From JADJPO01 sp963828555 (lineage in GTDB: Bacteria; Actinomycetota; Actinomycetes; Actinomycetales; Kineosporiaceae): a stretch of 64,000 nt of DNA. The translations under genes and the position numbers were made by a program. This document shows, piece by piece, positions 8,051 through 15,793 of this stretch (position 1 is the first letter of the stretch; every line of letters starts with the position of its first letter). Under the pieces are notes generated by a model. That model had not been told where the DNA came from. It saw nothing but the letters and a program-made list of their open reading frames with translations, and made no database searches. The stretch covers positions 1,054,001 to 1,118,000 of the forward strand of contig CAWHEL010000002.1 in assembly GCA_963828555.1 (NCBI GenBank), given 5' to 3'.

Positions 8051-8829
8051 CGGGCCTCCTGAGCCGGGAAGGACTGATCGGTGCGGTGCAGGTGCAGGTA
8101 GACGTCCTCCAACGTCGGCTCACGGACCTCCACCCGTGGCTCACCGACCACGCGCTTGAGGTCCTGTGCCCGACCGGCGAGGGCTACCCGCCCTGCACGC
8201 AGGATCACCACCTGGTCGGCCAGGGCATCGGCCTCCTCCAGGTACTGCGTGGTCAGCAGCACCGTCGTTCCCTCATCGGCCAGGTCGCGCAGGTCGCGCC
8301 ACACCTCACGCCGGGCCTGCGGATCAAGCCCTGTCGTCGGCTCGTCGACGAAGAGCACCCGGGGCGTGCCCAACAGTCCGGTGGCGAGGTCGAGGCGCCG
8401 CCGCATGCCCCCCGAGTACCCGTGGACGGCGCGATCGGCCACGTCGGTGAGCCGGAACCGCTCGAGGAGCTGCCCCGCCCTCCCCCGGGCTGCACGCGTG
8501 GTGAGCCCGTTCAGCCGGCCGAACAGCTCCAGGTTGTGCCGGCCGGTGAGCACCTCGTCCACCGATGCGTACTGGCCCACCAGCCCGATCACGCGGCGGA
8601 CGTCGCCGCCGGCGCTGGCCACGTCATGGCCCATCACCGCGGCCGAGCCGCTGTCCGGTCGGGTCAGCGTGGTCAGGATCCGGATCAGCGTGGTCTTGCC
8701 CGCGCCGTTCTCACCGAGCAGGGCGCACACGCTCCCCTGCCCGACCTGGATCGTCACGCCGTCGAGCGCCGGTCGGTCCTGGCCGCGATAGCGCTTCACG
8801 AGGTCCTGGGTCTGAATCGCGGATGTCAT
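8047..8829 (-). CDS. ABC transporter ATP-binding protein (DrrA-like)
   Basis: A 260-residue ATPase with Walker A (GENGAGKTT, about residue 40), Q-loop (GLVGQYASVDE), signature YSGGMRRRLDLA, Walker B LFVDEPTTGLDP and a switch-region glutamine (TTQYLEEAD) in place of the usual H-loop His, as in DrrA proteins. The C-terminal domain ends with EPTLEDVYLHLH. ATG 8829 is preceded by AGGAG. It is divergent from a TetR gene and probably repressed by it through the operator at 8844-8870. Confidence 0.92.
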   Translation of the reverse strand: MTSAIQTQDLVKRYRGQDRPALDGVTIQVGQGSVCALLGENGAGKTTLIRILTTLTRPDSGSAAVMGHDVASAGGDVRRVIGLVGQYASVDEVLTGRHNLELFGRLNGLTTRAARGRAGQLLERFRLTDVADRAVHGYSGGMRRRLDLATGLLGTPRVLFVDEPTTGLDPQARREVWRDLRDLADEGTTVLLTTQYLEEADALADQVVILRAGRVALAGRAQDLKRVVGEPRVEVREPTLEDVYLHLHRTDQSFPAQEAR

Positions 8830-8843
8830 CGGACTCCTTTGAC

Positions 8844-8870
8844 TCGTACGTTGTACGGTCCACTGTACGA
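8844..8870. promoter_or_regulatory. Probable TetR operator between ABC operon and regulator
   Basis: TCGTAC (8844-8849) and GTACGA (8865-8870) form the ends of an inverted repeat, with a further GTACG inside (8855-8859). A -35-like TTGACT sits at 8839-8844. The site lies in the 53-base gap between the divergent start codons, so one repressor could control both directions. Confidence 0.5.
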
Positions 8871-8882
8871 AACCTGGCCGGC

Positions 8883-9638
8883 ATGCGCAACAATTCCCCC
8901 ATGCCACGGACTCCGTCCCGCCCGGGTGACCCGGCCCGGCTGCTGGGCCTGCTCTGGGCACCCGCCCGGCAGACTGGGCGCTCAGGGATCACGCTCCAGG
9001 CGATCGTGCAGGCGGGCATGGCCGTGGCCGACGAGCAGGGGTTCGGTGCGGTGACCATGCGCCGGGTGGCCGAGGTGATGGGGGTCGGCGCCATGACGCT
9101 CTACACCTACGTGCCCGGACGGCCCGAACTGGTCGAGCTCATGGTCGACGCCGTCGCCGCCAGCACGTACGCGGGCCGGTCGCTGCCCGGCGACCTGGCG
9201 GGCTGGCGTGACGGCCTCGAGTATGTGGCCTGGCGCAACTGGGAGCACACCCTGGCGCATCGCTGGCTGGTGGACGTTCCCCCCGGCCGCCCGATCCTGG
9301 GGCCCGGTGTGTGCCTGAAGTACGAGCACGAGCTCACCCCGTTGGACGGCTGCGGCCTGCACGACGTCTCGATGGACCACCTGCTCACGACCGTGCTTGG
9401 CATGGTGGCCGGCGCGGCGCGCTGGCAGATCGGGCTGGACCGCACCCGGGCCGAGAGCGCGCTCACCGATGAGCAGTGGTGGGCGCTGGCGGGCCCTGCC
9501 ATGGAACGGGCGATGGGCGACCTGGAGCTGCCGATCGCGTCGCGGGTGGGGGTCAGTGTGGGCTCGGCCGGCGATCCCGCGGAGTCCCTGAGATTCGGGC
9601 TCCGCCGGCTGCTGGACGGCGTGCAGGCGGACCTCTGA
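8883..9638 (+). CDS. TetR-family transcriptional regulator
   Basis: A 251-residue regulator. The N-terminal helix-turn-helix (about residues 35-80) contains ITLQAIVQAGMAVADEQGF and VGAMTLYTYVPGRPELVELM, the standard TetR recognition segment; the C-terminal part matches the TetR_C_1 ligand-binding type. It probably represses the divergent ABC exporter operon and itself. Starts at 8883 or 8901 (both ATG) are possible. The ligand is unknown but likely a substrate of the pump. Confidence 0.88.
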   Translation: MRNNSPMPRTPSRPGDPARLLGLLWAPARQTGRSGITLQAIVQAGMAVADEQGFGAVTMRRVAEVMGVGAMTLYTYVPGRPELVELMVDAVAASTYAGRSLPGDLAGWRDGLEYVAWRNWEHTLAHRWLVDVPPGRPILGPGVCLKYEHELTPLDGCGLHDVSMDHLLTTVLGMVAGAARWQIGLDRTRAESALTDEQWWALAGPAMERAMGDLELPIASRVGVSVGSAGDPAESLRFGLRRLLDGVQADL

Positions 9639-9665
9639 TCGGGGTCCCGCTGGGTTCGGGTGGGA

Positions 9666-11000
9666 TCAGTCGGAGAGGGGGTGTGCCAGCTCGTCCTGGG
9701 GCAGTTTCGCCCACACGATCGCGACCACGGCGACGATGCCCGGCACGATGCCGGCCACGATGAAGGTGGCCCGCAACCCGATCAGCTCCGACACCGGCCC
9801 AGCCATGGCCATCGACAGCGGCATCAGCGAGATCGAGACGAAGAAGTCCAGCGACGACACCCGGCCGAGCAGTTCCGGCGGCACCCGGCGCTGCAGCAGT
9901 GTGCCCCAGATGACCATCGGCGCCGAGAAGACCGCGCCGAGCACCAGGGCGAGGACGACGATCATCCAGACCTGGGTGGCCAGGCCCATCCCGAGCAGGG
10001 GCAGGCACCCCACTCCCCACATCAGATTCATCATGGTCAGGTAGCGCCGGGGCATCGGGCGAGAGGCCATGCCCAGGGCACCGACAGCCCCGCCGACGCC
10101 GAACGCCGCCATCACCATGGCGTGGTCCCCGGGGCCCCCGCCCAACCGATCCTTGATCACGAACGGGATGAGCACCTCGAACGGGCCCATGATCGTCAGT
10201 ACCAGCAGAGAGGCGAACAGCAGGGTGGCCACCAGCCACGGCGTCCGCACCATGTAGACGAACCCCTCGCGGACGTCGCGCAGCGCGCTCACCACCGGAT
10301 GCGCCGGGCGCCCGCCCGGCGATTCCTTCACCTCGCGTCGTACCGCCGTCTTCGGCACCGCCGAGAGCGCGACCAACCCGGCCAGCGAGGCGGCGGCGGC
10401 GACACCGAAGGCCGCCCCCGGCGAGGCGGCGCCGACCACGAGCCCGGCCACTCCGGGGCCGATCGCCTGATTCACCGTGGGGCGCATCATGCCCTCGAAC
10501 CCGTTGACCGCCAACAGGTCGGACGCCGGGACCAGTGCCGGCAACCAGGCGGAGTAGGCCGGGTAGGAGAAGGACAGACCCATGCCGATCACCAGCGCGA
10601 CCACCGTGAGGTGCCAGATGCTGGTCAGACCGGCCAGGGACATCAGCGCGATCGAGGCCATGCCGGCCAGCTCGATCCCGGTCACTGCAAGCATGATCGA
10701 CTTCTGCGGCACCCGGTCGGCGACCACACCGGCGATCAGAGCCGGCGCAAGGGTGCCCAGCGCCCCTGCTGTGGAGACGATCGACAGCTGGGCGGGGCCG
10801 CCGCCGAGCCGGATCACCTCCCAGACCAGGGCCACGATCCACACGCCTGAGGCAAAGGTGATCAGTGCGATCGCGATCGCCAGACGGCGATAGGCGCGGA
10901 TCCGGAACGGGGTCAGCGCACGCGGCAGGCGCCGTCCACTCTGCCGTTCCTGGTCGATACCGCTCACCGGACCATCCTGGCCCGCCCCGGGCACCGGCAC
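9666..11000 (-). CDS. MFS transporter (EntS/MFS_3-like)
   Basis: A 444-residue 12-helix permease. The first helix pair is followed by IAGVVADRVPQKSIM, the MFS motif A equivalent, and the central loop and second half (LGRVSSLDFFVSISLMPLSM) match the MFS_3 group that includes enterobactin exporters and macrolide efflux proteins. Substrate unknown. GTG at 11000 has GAGGT six bases upstream; a second GTG at 10967 is also possible. It lies 10 bases after the YdeI-like gene on the same strand. Confidence 0.88.
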   Translation of the reverse strand: MPVPGAGQDGPVSGIDQERQSGRRLPRALTPFRIRAYRRLAIAIALITFASGVWIVALVWEVIRLGGGPAQLSIVSTAGALGTLAPALIAGVVADRVPQKSIMLAVTGIELAGMASIALMSLAGLTSIWHLTVVALVIGMGLSFSYPAYSAWLPALVPASDLLAVNGFEGMMRPTVNQAIGPGVAGLVVGAASPGAAFGVAAAASLAGLVALSAVPKTAVRREVKESPGGRPAHPVVSALRDVREGFVYMVRTPWLVATLLFASLLVLTIMGPFEVLIPFVIKDRLGGGPGDHAMVMAAFGVGGAVGALGMASRPMPRRYLTMMNLMWGVGCLPLLGMGLATQVWMIVVLALVLGAVFSAPMVIWGTLLQRRVPPELLGRVSSLDFFVSISLMPLSMAMAGPVSELIGLRATFIVAGIVPGIVAVVAIVWAKLPQDELAHPLSD

Positions 11001-11010
11001 ACCTCGACCG

Positions 11011-11583
11011 CTACCCGGGCCCGGGCGCCAGCCCGTCCAGGAATCGGGCCAGGCGGCGGGCTCGGGTCTCCGGCTTCACGGCGGTCTGCAGGCGGTAGAG
11101 GACCGCGTAGCGCTCCGCTGCCTTCAGTGCCGCGAACGCCGCAGCCAGGGTCGGATCCACGTCGAACGCCGTCTGGAGGTCCTGCGGCACAGCGATCTCC
11201 GCGGACCCGTCGTAGGCGGCGGCCCAACGCCCGTCGGCCTTCGCCGCCCCCACCTGCGCCAGACCCGCGGGGCGCATCCGGGAGGCTGCGGTCAGGCGCT
11301 CGACCCGCTCGACGTTCCGTTTGGACCACACGCTGCGCGACCGCCGGGGGGTGAACCGCACGGCGTAGTGCACCTCGTCGATCCGGCGGGCCTGTCCGTC
11401 GATCCAGCCGAAACACAGTGCCAGCTCCACCGCCTCGACGTAGCTCACCGTCGTGGCGCCGGTGTCCTTCTTGGCCAGCAGCAGCCAGATCCCGGCGTGG
11501 GTGAGGTGGTGCTCCTCGAGCCAGACCTCCAGCTCTGCCGGGCCGGCGAAGGTGAGCTCGGGCAGCTCGGCGCGGGGCGGCAC
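11011..11583 (-). CDS. YdeI/OmpD-associated family protein
   Basis: A 190-residue soluble protein. The N-terminal half holds the family blocks WLEEHHLTHAGIWLLLAKK, ELALCFGWIDGQ and VRFTPRRSRSVWSKRN; the C-terminal half is the helical YdeI/OmpD-associated region (AFAALKAAERYAVLYRL). Family members have been linked to stress or peptide resistance but have no defined activity. In many bacteria this domain is fused to DUF1905; here a DUF1905 gene lies divergently 85 bases away. Confidence 0.88.
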   Translation of the reverse strand: MPPRAELPELTFAGPAELEVWLEEHHLTHAGIWLLLAKKDTGATTVSYVEAVELALCFGWIDGQARRIDEVHYAVRFTPRRSRSVWSKRNVERVERLTAASRMRPAGLAQVGAAKADGRWAAAYDGSAEIAVPQDLQTAFDVDPTLAAAFAALKAAERYAVLYRLQTAVKPETRARRLARFLDGLAPGPG

Positions 11584-11668
11584 CCGGTCATGCTGACACA
11601 GCCGGACGAGGCAGGCCCGCCTCCCCGGGCCAGGCCGGCTGTCGGTGGGTCACCCTAGGCTGTGAGCC

Positions 11669-11977
11669 ATGGTGGGTCGGATCGGGGAGTTCGAGTTCAC
11701 GGCACCGCTGTGGCTGCACCAAGGCGGCTCCTGGTACTTCGTCACGGTGCCGGAGGAGATCAGTGAGGACATCCACGACCTCACCGCAGGCCTGCGGCAC
11801 GGCTTCGGGTCGGTGCGGGTGGCGGTCACCGTCGGGCGCACCTCGTGGCGCACCTCGGTCTTCCCGGACAGCATGAACGGCACCTTCCTGCTGCCGATGA
11901 AGAAGTCCGTGCGCGCCGCGGAGGCACTGGCTGCCGGGGCTGACGTCGAGATCACGCTGGAACTGGCCGACCTCTGA
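11669..11977 (+). CDS. DUF1905 domain protein
   Basis: A 102-residue single-domain protein beginning FEFTAPLWLHQGGSWYFVTVP and containing GFGSVRVAVTVG and the FPDSMNGTFLLPMKKSVR block, which are the conserved elements of DUF1905 (a small beta-barrel domain of unknown activity). Its divergent neighbour encodes the YdeI-type domain with which it is commonly fused, suggesting the two proteins act together. Confidence 0.88.
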   Translation: MVGRIGEFEFTAPLWLHQGGSWYFVTVPEEISEDIHDLTAGLRHGFGSVRVAVTVGRTSWRTSVFPDSMNGTFLLPMKKSVRAAEALAAGADVEITLELADL

Positions 11978-12013
11978 GCCGAGCGAGGTCCCGGCAGCAT
12001 TGCCCTGTTGCTC

Positions 12014-12037
12014 GAATGTAGTACTCCTACTACATTC
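12014..12037. promoter_or_regulatory. 10-bp inverted repeat operator at the ABC/XRE operon start
   Basis: GAATGTAGTA (12014-12023) and TACTACATTC (12028-12037) are perfect inverted repeats separated by four bases. The right arm contains TACATT, a -10-like hexamer 7 bases before the GTG start at 12044, implying a leaderless transcript. The XRE regulator at the end of the operon is the likely ligand. Confidence 0.55.
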
Positions 12038-12043
12038 AACCGT

Positions 12044-12988
12044 GTGAGCGATACAAACAATCGCGTAGTCGTTGTTTCCGACCTACAGATGGCCTACGGC
12101 GAGACCGAGGTCCTTCGCGGCGTCGACTTCACCCTGGCCCCGGGCGAGGTGGTCGCGCTGCTCGGGCCGAACGGCGCCGGCAAGACCACCACGATCGAGA
12201 TCCTGGAGGGCTTCCGCGCCCCCTCGGCCGGGCAGATCCGAGTGCTCGGCGCCGAGCCGATCAGCGCCGACGAGGCCTGGCGGGCGCGGGTCGGCGTGGT
12301 GCTGCAGTCCTGGCGTGACCACGCCCGCTGGCGGGTGCGCGAACTGCTGGCCCACCTCGGGGAGTTCTACCGCCCCTACTCCACGCCCACGCGCCACCGC
12401 CCCTGGGACACCGACGACCTGCTCGCACGGGTCGGGCTGACCGACAAGGCGAACCGGCAGATCCTCGGCCTCTCCGGCGGCGAGCGGCGCCGGCTCGACG
12501 TCGCCGTCGGCCTGGTCGGGCGCCCGGAACTGCTCTTCCTCGACGAGCCGACGGCGGGCTTCGACCCGCAGGCCCGCCGCGACTTCCACGACCTGATCCA
12601 CAGCCTGGCGGACGACGAGGTGACGATCCTGCTGACCACGCATGATCTCGACGAGGCGGAACGGCTCGCCGACCGGATCCTGGTGCTCGCCGGCGGGCGG
12701 ATCGTGGCCGACGGCTCCCCCGACACCCTCCGCCGGCGCGTCTCCAGCACGGCCGAGGTGCGCTGGGCCCGAGACGGCGCCGCGCACGTGCACTCCACGG
12801 ATGATCCGGCGGAGTACCTGCGCGGGGTGCTCGGCACCCCGGGTGGTGCGATCACCGATCTCGAAGTGCGCCGGGCGACCCTCGAGGACGCCTACCTGGC
12901 CCTGGTGAACCGGGTCGAGGCGGGGGCTCCCGCCCCGGACGCCGTGCAGGACTTCCTGGCCGTGGCCCGGTCCGGGGAGCTGTCGTGA
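12044..12988 (+). CDS. ABC transporter ATP-binding protein
   Basis: A 314-residue ATPase: Walker A GPNGAGKTTT (about residue 45), Q-loop VVLQSWRDHARW, signature LSGGERRRLDVAVGL, Walker B LLFLDEPTAGFDP and H-loop TTHDLDEAE, followed by a C-terminal accessory domain. GTG at 12044 was chosen because it begins directly after a -10-like hexamer and no ribosome binding site is present, consistent with leaderless translation. It overlaps the permease gene by 4 bases. Confidence 0.92.
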   Translation: MSDTNNRVVVVSDLQMAYGETEVLRGVDFTLAPGEVVALLGPNGAGKTTTIEILEGFRAPSAGQIRVLGAEPISADEAWRARVGVVLQSWRDHARWRVRELLAHLGEFYRPYSTPTRHRPWDTDDLLARVGLTDKANRQILGLSGGERRRLDVAVGLVGRPELLFLDEPTAGFDPQARRDFHDLIHSLADDEVTILLTTHDLDEAERLADRILVLAGGRIVADGSPDTLRRRVSSTAEVRWARDGAAHVHSTDDPAEYLRGVLGTPGGAITDLEVRRATLEDAYLALVNRVEAGAPAPDAVQDFLAVARSGELS

Positions 12989-13833
12989 GCGGCCTGGGTG
13001 CAGCGCTGCGCGGCGCCGTCCGCCAGGCCCGGATCGAGCTGAGGATCCAGCTGTTCTCGCCGATGATCCTTTCCTGGATCATGTTCCCCGCGATCGGGCT
13101 GCTGGTCCTGTACTTCCTGCGCGGGCAGGAAGTGATGGGCAGCGCGGTCTCCCTGGCCCAGCTGGGGGTGCCCGGCCTGCTCACCATGAGCCTGATCAGC
13201 AGCGGCGTGATGGGCGTGGCCGGCCAGCTGATCACCGAGCGGGACGACGGCACGCTGCTGCGCGCCAAGGCCGTGCCGAACGGCATGCTCAGCCACCTGA
13301 TGGCCAACGTGCTGGTGTTCACCGGCACCTCGCTGGCGCCGATGGTGGGCCTGCTCGCCGCCGCCGCGGTGTTCGTGGACGGCGTCACCCCGCAGAGTGC
13401 CGCCCGCTGGTTCACGTTCAGCTGGGTCGCCGTGCTCGGTCTGTTCGCCACGCTTCCCGTGGGTGCGCTGATCGGGGCGCTCATGCGCAGCCCGGTGATG
13501 CTCGGCTGGTCCAGCCTGATCGTGTACGGGGCGATGGCGATCTCCGGGATCTTCTACCCGCTCGCCGCGCTGCCGGGGTGGCTTCAGGTGATCGGGCAGA
13601 TCCTGCCCACGTACTGGCTCGGCCTCGGGCTCCGCTCGGCGCTGCTTCCGGACGCGGCGGTGGCCCTGGAGCTCGGTCAGTCGTGGAGCACCTGGGAGAC
13701 GGTCGGCGTGCTCGGCCTGTGGGCGGTGCTCGGCATGGCGCTGGCCCCGATCGCCCTGCGCCGGATGGCGCGCCGGCAGTCGGGCTCGCAGGTGGCCGCC
13801 GCCCGCGACCGGGTGATGGCGAAGGGATACTGA
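12985..13833 (+). CDS. ABC-2 type transporter permease
   Basis: A 282-residue membrane protein with about six transmembrane helices and the DrrB/YadH type layout (FSPMILSWIMFPAIGLLVLYFL; TERDDGTLLRAKAVPNGML; GWSSLIVYGAMAISGIFYPL). It pairs with the preceding ATPase to form an exporter of unknown cargo. The operon also encodes an XRE-family regulator, a set common in actinobacterial self-regulated export systems. Confidence 0.88.
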   Translation: MSGLGAALRGAVRQARIELRIQLFSPMILSWIMFPAIGLLVLYFLRGQEVMGSAVSLAQLGVPGLLTMSLISSGVMGVAGQLITERDDGTLLRAKAVPNGMLSHLMANVLVFTGTSLAPMVGLLAAAAVFVDGVTPQSAARWFTFSWVAVLGLFATLPVGALIGALMRSPVMLGWSSLIVYGAMAISGIFYPLAALPGWLQVIGQILPTYWLGLGLRSALLPDAAVALELGQSWSTWETVGVLGLWAVLGMALAPIALRRMARRQSGSQVAAARDRVMAKGY

Positions 13834-13838
13834 CCGCC

Positions 13839-14075
13839 GTGTCGGAGCAGATGCACAACCGGATCGCCATGCTGCGCGCCGAGCGGGGGGTCTCGCGGCG
13901 TGACCTGGCCGAGGCGCTCGGCGTCCACTACCAGACGATCGGCTACCTGGAGCGGGGCGAGTACTCCCCCAGCCTGCACCTGGCACTGCGGATCGCCGCC
14001 TACTTCGAGGTGCCGGTCGAGGTGGTCTTCTCCAACGACCCCTTCCCCCTGCTCGGCAGCGGCCGCGCCGGCTGA
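13839..14075 (+). CDS. XRE-family regulator (short HTH protein)
   Basis: A 78-residue protein that is almost entirely a Cro/CI-type helix-turn-helix: MLRAERGVSRRDLAEALGVHYQTIGYLERGEYSPS (written in full it spans residues 9-44), ending with EVPVEVVFSND as in many small XRE proteins of the YozG/Rv-type group. It starts (GTG 13839, or ATG 13851) 5 bases after the permease stop and probably represses its own operon through the inverted repeat at 12014-12037. Confidence 0.88.
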   Translation: MSEQMHNRIAMLRAERGVSRRDLAEALGVHYQTIGYLERGEYSPSLHLALRIAAYFEVPVEVVFSNDPFPLLGSGRAG

Positions 14076-14104
14076 CAGGACCCCTCTCTCCTGCACCCCC
14101 ACGC

Positions 14105-14159
14105 GAGTGGTCGATTCCGCCCCGCTCGACGCACGAGAACGGAGCGCTATTGACCACTC
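14105..14159. repeat. 55-bp palindromic repeat element, copy 2
   Basis: Arms 14105-14127 and 14137-14159 are imperfect inverted repeats (18 of 23). The outer ends GAGTGGTCGAT and ATTGACCACTC are identical to copy 1 at 6611-6665, and the internal CCCCG/CGGAGCG bases match closely. It lies between two convergent genes; the stop codon of the MmcQ/YjbR gene (14160-14158) overlaps its right end. Confidence 0.8.
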
Positions 14160-14571
14160 ACGGGGGAGCTGCCGGGGGCTGGCGGGGGTGCAGGCGGGCG
14201 ACGCGGCGGGGGCCGGCGGTGCGGCGGTAGGAGGCGTCGAGGAGCTCGGCGATCTCGTCCCAGTCGGTCGCGGCGTTCAGGTGCAGGGCGATCCAGCCGC
14301 TCGGGCCGAGGTAGGCGGGCACGTAGCAGCGCGGATCCTCGACCAGGGCACGCAGGTCCTCGGCGTCCGGCAGCACCACCACCGACTGCGGATGGCTCAC
14401 CCACGCGCCGTCCACCTTGATCGATCCGCCGTAGTAGGCAAAGACCTTGGTGGTGTAGAACGCGGGGTGGCCGTGCGAGATCTTCTCCGCGGCGTCGGGA
14501 AGGGCCAGGGCGATCGTGCGTACGCGGCCCAGGAACGGGTCGTCGTCGTCGAACATCGGCGGGTGCGCCAT
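14158..14571 (-). CDS. MmcQ/YjbR family DNA-binding-like protein
   Basis: A 137-residue protein with the MmcQ/YjbR fold: RVRTIALALPDAAEKISHGHPAFYTTKVFA at the N-terminus, then PRCYVPAYLGPSGWIALHL and the C-terminal ELLDASYRRTA helix. YjbR has a CyaY-like fold proposed to bind DNA; function is not established. The C-terminal tail is proline-rich. Its stop overlaps the palindromic repeat. It lies 3 bases after the epimerase gene, apparently co-transcribed. Confidence 0.88.
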   Translation of the reverse strand: MAHPPMFDDDDPFLGRVRTIALALPDAAEKISHGHPAFYTTKVFAYYGGSIKVDGAWVSHPQSVVVLPDAEDLRALVEDPRCYVPAYLGPSGWIALHLNAATDWDEIAELLDASYRRTAGPRRVARLHPRQPPAAPP

Positions 14572-14574
14572 GGC

Positions 14575-15555
14575 TCACCGGCCCCGGCGGACGGCGAGCA
14601 GCTGTTCGCGATCTGCGAGGTAGCGCTGGATCCCTCCGTCGAGCGGCCACGGGGTGAAGCCCCATGTCTGCGAGGCTTTCTCGGCCAGGGGTTCGTTGCC
14701 CGCGGTCATGAAGGCGAGCTGCACCTTGCTCAGGATGGGGCGGCGGCGCAGCGCCCGTGCCGCCACCTCGATCCCCGTGGTAGCCACTCGGACGGACCCG
14801 GCCGGCACCTGGGGAGGCACCCAGCTGCGGGCGTGCCTGCGCAGTGCCTGCGCCAGCGTGTGCAGATCGGTCATGCCGTCGCTGAGGATGAACGCGCCGG
14901 TGTGATCCAGCGAGCGCACGATGCCCGCAGCCAGAGAGTCGGCGTGCACCACAGGGAAGCGCCCCGGCGGCACCACCGGCATGCGCCACATCCGACGGTT
15001 CAACAGATTCTCGATCACGTTGGTGAATCCGTCCCCGGTGTTCAGCCCGCCGTACAGGGCTGCGGGGTGGATGGTGGTGAGGTCGGTGCCGGTCCGCTCG
15101 GCGAAGGCGACGACGTCGCCGTAGGCCTGAGTCATCGACCGGAAGTAGGGCGTGAGACCGTCCAGAGGCGCCACCGGGTGGCTCTCCCGGATGACGCCGT
15201 CGCGCGGGGCGAACACCTCGTAGGTCGAGATGTAGACCAGACGACGCACCCGGGAGGCGTCCATCGCCGCGAGAAGGGTGTTCAGCAGCCCGCGATTCAC
15301 CCGTTCGAAGACGGTCTCGTCGATGGTGAACTGCTCGGGCAGACCCAGCCCGTAGACCACGCAATCGGTGTCGGGGAGCATCCGGGCGAACGTGGTGCCG
15401 GTGAACTCGGGCTCGGCGACCACTCGCACCCCGGCCGGGAACCGCCCTGGGGCTGCTCGCCGGACCAGCACGGTCACGTCGTGACCGGCGTGGAACAGGG
15501 GGCTGATGAGCGCATGGCCGACCTGACCGGTCGCACCGATCACCAGGATCCTCAT
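14575..15555 (-). CDS. NAD-dependent epimerase/dehydratase-like protein
   Basis: A 326-residue extended SDR. The N-terminal GATGQVG (residues 7-13) is the NAD(P)-binding glycine motif and the core follows the family (VYISTYEVFAP; IHPAALYGG). The usual catalytic YxxxK reads YGDVV, so the lysine is missing; the protein may bind nucleotide without standard epimerase chemistry or act as a reductase-like or regulatory member. ATG start at 15555, five bases downstream of the relic gene's stop, so it may use the relic's promoter. Confidence 0.8.
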   Translation of the reverse strand: MRILVIGATGQVGHALISPLFHAGHDVTVLVRRAAPGRFPAGVRVVAEPEFTGTTFARMLPDTDCVVYGLGLPEQFTIDETVFERVNRGLLNTLLAAMDASRVRRLVYISTYEVFAPRDGVIRESHPVAPLDGLTPYFRSMTQAYGDVVAFAERTGTDLTTIHPAALYGGLNTGDGFTNVIENLLNRRMWRMPVVPPGRFPVVHADSLAAGIVRSLDHTGAFILSDGMTDLHTLAQALRRHARSWVPPQVPAGSVRVATTGIEVAARALRRRPILSKVQLAFMTAGNEPLAEKASQTWGFTPWPLDGGIQRYLADREQLLAVRRGR

Positions 15556-15560
15556 GCCGG

Positions 15561-15770
15561 TCAGACTAGGGCCGGCGCCGCCCGCACCAACTGGGCGTTG
15601 CTCTCCCGCCAGGGAACCGTCGGGCAGCAGGAGGGTGTCCTCGAGCCCGATCCTCCATGGCATCGGGCGAGCTGGCTCGCCGTGACCGGCAGGGCCGGAT
15701 GCTCCTGCGGGCCCCGCGCCCCGTTGAGGCAGGCCTTCAGACCGCCGACGCCGAGCCCTCGGATCGCCAT
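15561..15770 (-). pseudogene. Relic of a beta-keto acid cleavage enzyme (BKACE, DUF849)
   Basis: The first ~25 recognisable residues (LKACLNGARGPQEHPALPVT) match the characteristic N-terminus of BKACE/3-keto-5-aminohexanoate cleavage proteins. Immediately afterwards, in a shifted frame, comes IGLEDTLLLPDGSLAGE and, shifting back, NAQLVRAAPAL, which match the family's C-terminus. About 200 of the usual ~270 residues, including the TIM-barrel metal and catalytic residues, are gone. This is therefore a remnant left by an internal deletion plus a small frameshift, and it cannot be functional. Confidence 0.75.
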
Positions 15771-15793
15771 ACGCTGCAGCCTAGATCGCGACG

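Noticed and set aside
12852..14157. Long open frames antisense to the ABC permease and XRE genes
   Set aside because: GC-rich codon bias keeps the complementary frame open. The translation is Arg/Pro/His-rich with no recognised motif, while the plus strand encodes clear permease and XRE proteins.
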